Source: Elmis aenea (Eukaryota > Arthropoda > Insecta > Coleoptera > Elmidae). Taken from it: a DNA stretch of 64,000 bases. Every line of letters starts with the position of its first letter. Positions within the stretch are counted from its first letter, which is position 1. This document shows, piece after piece, positions 57,842 to 64,000 of the stretch. Location of the stretch: positions 23,953,674 through 24,017,673 of the forward strand of contig OX393579.1 of assembly GCA_947652605.1 (NCBI GenBank), read 5' to 3'. The translations under genes were made by a program, and so were the position numbers. The notes beneath the pieces were generated by a model. That model was given only the letters and a program-made list of their open reading frames with translations. It was not told the origin of the DNA and ran no database searches.

Positions 57842-59650
57842 AGATATTTTGGGTTATTGTCTCTTTGTATGTAGATTTCTTGGGTTTATTTATTTATAAC
57901 TCATCAAATGATTGCCCGACCATCTTTCAAATGTGACTGCTGTTTATTATTTACAGCTCATTAATACAATATTTCTTAAACAACAGGTTTTTGCTAAAAA
58001 TATTTAAATATTATACAAGGCTGTACCTTTTTTTTAAATTTTATTTGCGTATGGGTACTTTTTAAGTAATAAAAATGTATGTCAAAATAAAGCAAAGCAA
58101 CTAATATTCAGTTATTATTTTTGCAACCCATTAGTTTGCCTCTTTTCTTAAAGTTTTTCCTCCATGTAGTTGTGGAGGAATACTCAGTTTCAAATATTTA
58201 TTTTTATGATTTCTTGTAAGCTAATAAGTTTTTCACTAAACTCAAAACGGCAACGTGTGTCGCATTTAACTGACATCGAATTTGCGAAACAGCAGTACTT
58301 CGAACATCGTTTATATTTATTACATAACAGAACCGATAATCCGATATTCATTACTAATATGATTTCTCCATGTTAAGAAAATTGTATGCTAGAGCGATCG
58401 CTATCGACATTAATATTTGCAATTTCGGTTACAATGCGAATAAAACACTGATTAAATCGACATTTCATGTTTCAACGTTTGATTTATTAAGGCCATAACA
58501 AAACAGTGACAGTGACATACATCTAAACGGTCCTGATTTGTTGCCACTCTTGGTTTCAGTGTTGCAGACTCTTGTTATACGTTATGCGAAATAGAAATGT
58601 AAAACATCACAATAAAGGTAAATTGCTTTGGATTTGGTTTGAAGATATGAATTAGAACTTTAATTTTTAGTGTAATATGTGAGTGTCCAATATAATAAAT
58701 GTGCAAAAAACAAACAAATATCGATGCAGATTGTGCCTTAAAACTTTTTATTGCGTATGAACCGAAACCAGTCATCTCGAAGGACCATAAGCTGAATTCA
58801 AGATAACAATCGAAAAGTTGAGTTCACTTACCAATAAGGTGCACACACAACGAAACATGGGCAAAAGCATTGTATCTTCTTTTAGCCTATATGGCAGGCG
58901 CGACGGCCATGAAAGCAACCAAAAAGGCGCGACAAAAATGCAAAATTTAAAAATAAAACAAAACGCATATTTAGCCCAACGAACGATACCTAACTTTTTT
59001 TGTTGTAGATTTTATATGGTATAAATTGAGTTTTTTCCAATAATAACTGAATCAAAACTTTACCCACTATTAAATATATTTATCCTATTTATCTATTAGG
59101 CACAGTTATGAGACCACTTATTGCAGTCGAATACTTCATTTTGATAATATCTTCAAATCCCTTTCCCTAATCAAGTGCTGATTTTAAGTTTTATGTTTCT
59201 ATTTACTTGAAAGTGCTTTAGGGAGGACTGATGCAGAAAACCATTTTCATTTTTAAGAATAGTGGATAGTTAAGTAACTACAGCTTTAGGACTTACCCAT
59301 AAACTAAACTTCATTACTTGGTTTAGTACCAAAAATATGGAGATGTTTTATGATTAACATTTTAAATTGAAAACAAAAATTAAACTACTTTTTTAATTAA
59401 CTATACGAATTGACAAATCTGTTCAACATTGTATCGAATCCACCGTCAACCTAAGTTATTATGTAACAGTTTCTATAGGTTAGCCTTTGCTAACATTTGA
59501 TATTACATAATTGGTAAAAGCCTTTAATTTTAAGGAAAGAGCAGTCATTCTATTTATATTATAAATTGAATAAAACTTGGTAAAGTCATTACTTTTGTTT
59601 CGTCTTCTAATACATTCCTGTATAAGTTTCACAGCGTTTGTGCTGCTTCA
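57842..59650. other. intronic AT-rich stretch
   Basis: No gene or element recognised. Confidence 0.35.
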
Positions 59651-59653
59651 TTA

Positions 59654-59793
59654 TGGTGCCTGTCCACGTGAGAGTAAACTACTCTCGATAGCAGCATCGC
59701 CAAGGATACAGCCCCTGAGAGTAACTCGCGATTGGCTGTATCCTTGGCGACGCTGCTATCGAGAGTTGTTTACTCTCACGTGGACAGGCACCA
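59654..59793. mobile_element. GC-rich palindromic MITE, TTA duplication
   Basis: TGGTGCCTGTCCACGTGAGA mirrors the right arm ending TCTCACGTGGACAGGCACCA. Both arms carry AGTAAAC/GTTTACT, CTCTCGATAGCAGC and CCAAGGATACAGCC with their inverses. TTA lies at 59651-59653 and 59794-59796. It is 140 bp, almost all stem, and distinct in sequence from the 15539 family but of the same design. Confidence 0.88.
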
Positions 59794-59796
59794 TTA

Positions 59797-61832
59797 GTAG
59801 CATTGTTGTTGTTTTTTTTTTAAATTGATCGATTTAATAACTTACTACTGACAAAGCATTATGAATGCTGTAAAAACAGCGACAAATTCTCTATTAAATG
59901 ATGTGCATTTGTTATCTCTACTATGACGTATGTCAAATCCGCGATAGGCAACTGTTTTTCTCGAAAATTTTCGAATGTATGCATATTTTTTTAATACATG
60001 GTCGGATTCAGAATTAAATTCTGTATGTATATTATGTAATTTAAACACTGGTTATAACGTTATAAGGCATATTTACATTCTAAAACTTGATATTTACCTT
60101 CATCTAATTATTTTTATCAGTATGATTGTAGCATATTTTTAATTTTGTTTGCAGCATTTTTGTTAGTAGGTCATCTTAAGAACCTTCGTTTTATTCGAAC
60201 TTTATTCTTTGCCTAATACGTGAAACCTTTTCGAGAATAGTTGTTTTTATCGTCCATTCATTTGTTTACGAGTATAGTATTGTAGGCGTGAACTATTATG
60301 GTAGCTCGCATGTATAACATTAATATAATTATCTGGGACCATAATATTGACCAGTTAAATGTGAAATGAAATTTTGTGTAACCGCTAATGGGCGAAAACA
60401 AATATTTTATGTAATTTTCAGTTAAATTATTGTATTTAATTTAATTGGCGGCTGTAAGCTCTTGCTACTGCCAAATTTAAAATTATATATTATACAAAAG
60501 TAATTCTTCCGGCGATAATATTCTTAGGGGTTTCTTATTGTTTTTGATCTAAAGAAACCGACAGATATATGCACATATTCCGGCAAGTAGGGCCGAGACG
60601 ACAATGTGTGAAAATTACGAGTGAGTTCATGGTAAGTTTGCTAATGGACTTGAAAGATAAATGCTGACATTCAATTAGCCTTTTGCAGCGCGCAAACTTG
60701 TGCATTATGCATTTACTTAGGTACTCAGCAATAGTATATTACAAATTAATGAATTTGAATTAAGAAGATTAAAACTGTGGAAAAACCATTTTTATATAAG
60801 TGAAAATTTAAAACTTAAACTTTATTTTAAAGTAGGTACTTATACAATTACCCAATGAACGTATTCTGCCTCAAACTTGTAAATTGAAATGAAATTAAAA
60901 GTAACAATCCCTTGCGACATGCTACTAATTTTTTAATTGTCCAAATGGTGATTAGCGTCACGATCAAATAATAATTTTTAAAATAACACGATAAACGCTG
61001 TATCAATATAGATAAAATTATTTTATTACAGCAATCATGCAACCGATTCATGGCAATCTTTCAAACATGTTACAGGAAAAAAAACATGAATTTTCTCATG
61101 GGTACTTAAAGTATAATAACGAAACAAACGTCATTCCATTAAAAAACAATTAAACTTTTTGTGCAAACCTAAAATATGGCATTCTGCAAAATGCTTCACC
61201 CAAACTTCAAAATCTGGTTTTGTAAGATGTGAAGATTAATCAACAAAAAATGTGGTTTTATAGTGAAGTTGTTAAAATATCAAATTTTAAACATTTTAAA
61301 ACTGGCCCCACTCTTTAAATAAGTTAAATTTTTGACTCAATAATCTATCAATGTATTTTAAAATATCTTATTCTTGTGTTGTGATTTATTTAATACAATT
61401 TGCTGGAAATGAATAATTCAAAAGAAACGCCTAAAAGTTACTTTGACGTTTTTTAACGAGTTTTCGGTGACTGTGGCAAGTTTAATTTATAGGTAGATTT
61501 GCTTTCTTTAAAAAGTTTTTCATATCATTTTTTACATACATAAAAATTAAATATGATGTAGGAGACGTTTAACAATACAATCCCCAACATATTCGACCAT
61601 GCCTCGCAGTAAAAAAAAATTAATCGTGCGATTAGATAAGTACCGGTAAGCCAACATGTGGCAAATAACAAAATGCACGCGATGAAATCCTTAGTTATGA
61701 CATTTTGCTGGATACTTTGGTACCACCTAGCGGTTTCGTTTATAATAGCGGTGACAAACTTTGTTTAAGAATATAAATTGGGCAATTTTCTTTATGTTTA
61801 ACAAGTAACAAGCCGAGCGATTGTCATTAACT
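59797..61832. other. intronic AT-rich stretch with one weak exon-like block
   Basis: No recognised gene. 60547-60631 ends at a strong donor match (TTCATG|GTAAGTTT), and one frame is open across it (..RYMHIFRQVGPRRQC..). No protein is recognised and the acceptor is poor. Confidence 0.3.
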
Positions 61833-61835
61833 TTA

Positions 61836-61993
61836 AAGGTCCACACACACACCGGCGCGATTTCGAAGCGGGCGCGGACGCAGTCGCGGTCACGATAATT
61901 GGTAACCATGTTTACTTACTTACGTAACCAGGTTATTAATTTTCGTGACCGCGCCCGCGACCGCGTCGAGATCGCGCCGGTGTGAGTTGACCT
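61836..61993. mobile_element. GC-rich palindromic MITE (family A, copy 2)
   Basis: It shares ACCGGCGCGATTTCGAAGCG and TCACGATAATTGGTAACC with 15539-15697. The arms mirror each other less perfectly: the right arm has GACCGCGCCCGCGACCGCG and ..GAGATCGCGCCGG. The flanks are TTA on each side with one extra A at the left border, so the duplication is less clean than in copy 1. Confidence 0.83.
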
Positions 61994-63657
61994 TTAGTTT
62001 AAGCAAATCGGGCTGTTCATTATGTGCCCCTAATAAAATACAGGCCTTACCGGATTAACCGTTTTGCCGGACTAGTCGTAAAGCCATAGGGTTAAATTTA
62101 AGCAAAATAAGTAAGAATCTCACAAAATTGCGGTATCACCACCAAGTGCAAGATAAATAAGCGCGCCCTACACACAACGCCATCTGTGGCTGCCCAGTAT
62201 ACTAGTCTATTGGCCGCGGGAATTTCAAATTCCCTTTCGTGGATTAAAGGAGGTGCCGAACTAAATGTTGCCGGAAAATAGGTGTTGGACCTGTATTAAT
62301 ATACGTTCTCTTTATATGGTCAAATTATAAAAATATTTCACATCATTACACATCTTTCTAGGATTCTAAAAACACGTTCCAAAATTTTACGACCAAATGA
62401 AATTATTGGCAATAGACAATCTTAACTTTGCCACCATACCAGTCCTGACTTTTCTTTGTTAAACCACAATTATTTTAACAAAACTTGTTACACTGTGTAA
62501 GTTCGAGGATTAAATAGCAAATCACATAAAGTTGTCCACAAATTGCAAAAAAAGCTTGCTGAATTTTATTATTTTAAGTGCACATAGTACACAGAACCTG
62601 TGGTTGAATTTTACATATAGGTACCATAATTTTCCTTTAAAATATTTCGTAAGGTTTACACGCAAGCTTTAATGTTTACACATATTTATAACAATATGTA
62701 CGGATATTATTTATTCTGCCTTTGTATTAGCCACTTATGTCAGTGATTTGTGCGTGAGCTATAATCGTTTATGCTTCATGTTACCTGTCAACTCTTTGAC
62801 AATTTTCTCCTTGGTATTTGACCTCATGAGACAGCGGTGAAATATCGAGTAGGTCGACATAAAATAAGTGATTTTATACGACGCGTTGTTCTAATCTCTC
62901 ACATGTACACTTAATATATTCGCCTAGTAACTAACTACCAATTTTTTGAGTAATAAAGTAAAATTAAAATCTGATTATAGGTTATTTATAATTAAACGAG
63001 ATTAATATCTATTCTATACGGACATTTTTTTACTTACTTAAATTTGTCGTATATCGTGTGCTGTACACGTTCTAAATTGCACAGTCATAAAGTGAAATAG
63101 TTTCAGGAAACAGTTGTAATATACAAGCCTTAATTATGTATAGCAGCAAATAAAATGAAGGTTTACAAGCTTGTTATGTCAGCAGTGAAAATATTTGTGT
63201 TTAACACAAACACAAAGTGGGTCTAAAACAAGAAGTTTTTGAGGCTCATTATACAAAAGTAATAATAAATTTACCTTGGAGACTTTCACTATTTAATTCC
63301 AAAATATGCTCGTTCACTGTTGTTAATATTTTAATACCATGTTTTACTGTAGACACTAGTAAAATAAGTGCTAGTTTGGTCGAGGTGACTGGCCAGTGGG
63401 TCAGTCTTAACTATGTCCACCAATTCAGTGTCAAAAAGTGCTACATATTGTTTTTTTTTAGAATAGATAGTACACTATCTAGGATGTTAAAAAAATAGTA
63501 TGTTTTACAACAAGAAATGAAAGTCCAGTTTTTTTCGCGAGTGACAAATCTCAACAACGAAAAAAAAGATTTCATCTCGAGTCGTAAATGCTATTTTTTC
63601 TACAAAATTAAAATTATATTATAGAACGAACGTTAATGTAAACGAACCAAATGACAA
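61994..63657. other. intronic AT-rich stretch
   Basis: Mostly unrecognised. A perfect 17-base palindrome, GGGAATTTCAAATTCCC, lies at 62218-62234 in a GC-richer block. The open frame at 63217-63498 has no motif. Confidence 0.35.
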
Positions 63658-63660
63658 TTA

Positions 63661-63968
63661 AGGTCTCTTCACACACATCAGTCACGGCGCGTCTCCGATC
63701 CGTCAGTTCCGTCAACCGTCAGTCATAAAAAAATATTCTTTCTTGTAATTTAAGTTGATTCATCTACACTCGTCCGGCGCAGTTACGAATATCTCGTCAG
63801 TCTGTCACAGTTTCGGCGCCTGACAGTCAAACTTGCTATTTCTTCTTACCGATATTGTCTGACGCCTGACTGACGTGTGTGAATAGGCTTCGTGGGTATG
63901 CCTGAGACAAAACGGTGACGGATCGGAGACGCGCCGTGACTGATGTGTGTGAAGTTTTGAAGAGACCT
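63661..63968. mobile_element. inverted-repeat MITE, AGGTCTCTTC ends, TTA duplication
   Basis: The ends AGGTCTCTTC and GAAGAGACCT, with TTA on both sides (63658-63660 and 63969-63971). Subterminal CACACACATCAGTCACGGCG then CGTCTCCGATCCGTCA mirrors the right arm. The centre has GACTGACGTGTG-like words rather than perfect pairing. Its AGGTC..CACAC layout recalls the 15539/61836 family. Confidence 0.85.
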
Positions 63969-63971
63969 TTA

Positions 63972-64000
63972 TCTATCTATCTTCTATATATATAAAAGAG
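63972..64000. other. possible start of another Helitron-like copy at window edge
   Basis: CTTCTATATATATAAAAGAG resembles the beginning of the element at 48941 (CATATATATAAAAATGAATG), but the window ends before it can be judged. Confidence 0.2.

Noticed and set aside
1..64000. CRISPR arrays, operons, ribosome binding sites, tRNA genes
   Set aside because: Spaced repeats are either tandem without spacers or terminal inverted repeats; gene structure is spliced and eukaryotic; no cloverleaf with a T-loop GTTCGA and matching arms was found by eye (GTTCGAAT near 48592 lacks the rest).

Overview
This window looks like AT-rich insect nuclear DNA, plausibly from a beetle, though the order is a guess. 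It has spliced genes, GT..AG introns, very low GC and dense relics of insect-type transposons. There is no operon structure, no ribosome binding sites and no compact gene order. Nearly all long open frames are chance frames or transposon coding remnants.

Only one host coding segment is recognised with confidence: a 92-nt exon at 18820-18911 (+). It encodes the start of the CG-1 DNA-binding domain of a calmodulin-binding transcription activator (Camta). It has a clean AG acceptor and GT donor, and no adjoining Camta exon was recognised. The simplest reading is that the window lies inside Camta, with introns of at least about 18 kb upstream and about 45 kb downstream of this exon, both filled with mobile elements.

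Layout. 1-1470: hAT-type MITE with a TA-flanked foldback element nested in it. 3731-4020: palindromic MITE. 6276-8030: 1.75-kb foldback element. 9074-11932: PIF/Harbinger transposon with TAA target duplication, whose MADF-domain gene (+) and DDE transposase gene (-) lie in each other's introns. 12923-13320: hAT MITE. 15539-15697: GC-rich palindrome. 16700-17579 and 27541-28078: two copies of a CCAAT-rich repeat. 18820: Camta exon. 19219-20365: decayed foldback. 22161-24507: hAT with at least two further elements inside. 27125-27420: hAT transposase relic.

30526-31188 and 45847-46446: two copies, in opposite orientation, of an element whose terminal inverted repeats are minisatellite arrays. 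The second copy interrupts a mariner relic. 32736-34750: two foldback elements and a small hAT. 36426-38597: hAT MITE interrupted by a 5'-truncated RTE-like LINE whose polymerase motif reads FAAD. 38631-38672: hammerhead-ribozyme-like motif. 41312-42718: more foldbacks. 45275-46740: mariner relics. 48290-48560: another mariner-type relic. 48941-49589: Helitron-like element holding a hAT MITE. 51479-52864 and 53948-54331: hAT MITEs. 54619-55843: near-perfect 1.2-kb palindrome lying at the 3' end of a second LINE relic (to 56515). 57304-57837: piggyBac-like MITE (TTAA). 59654, 61836 and 63661: palindromic MITEs, the first and last with clear TTA duplications.

No complete host gene, tRNA, rRNA or CRISPR array was seen. 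The transposon genes do not work together; they are independent and mostly broken insertions. All calls rest on reading the sequence, and alignments were made by eye.
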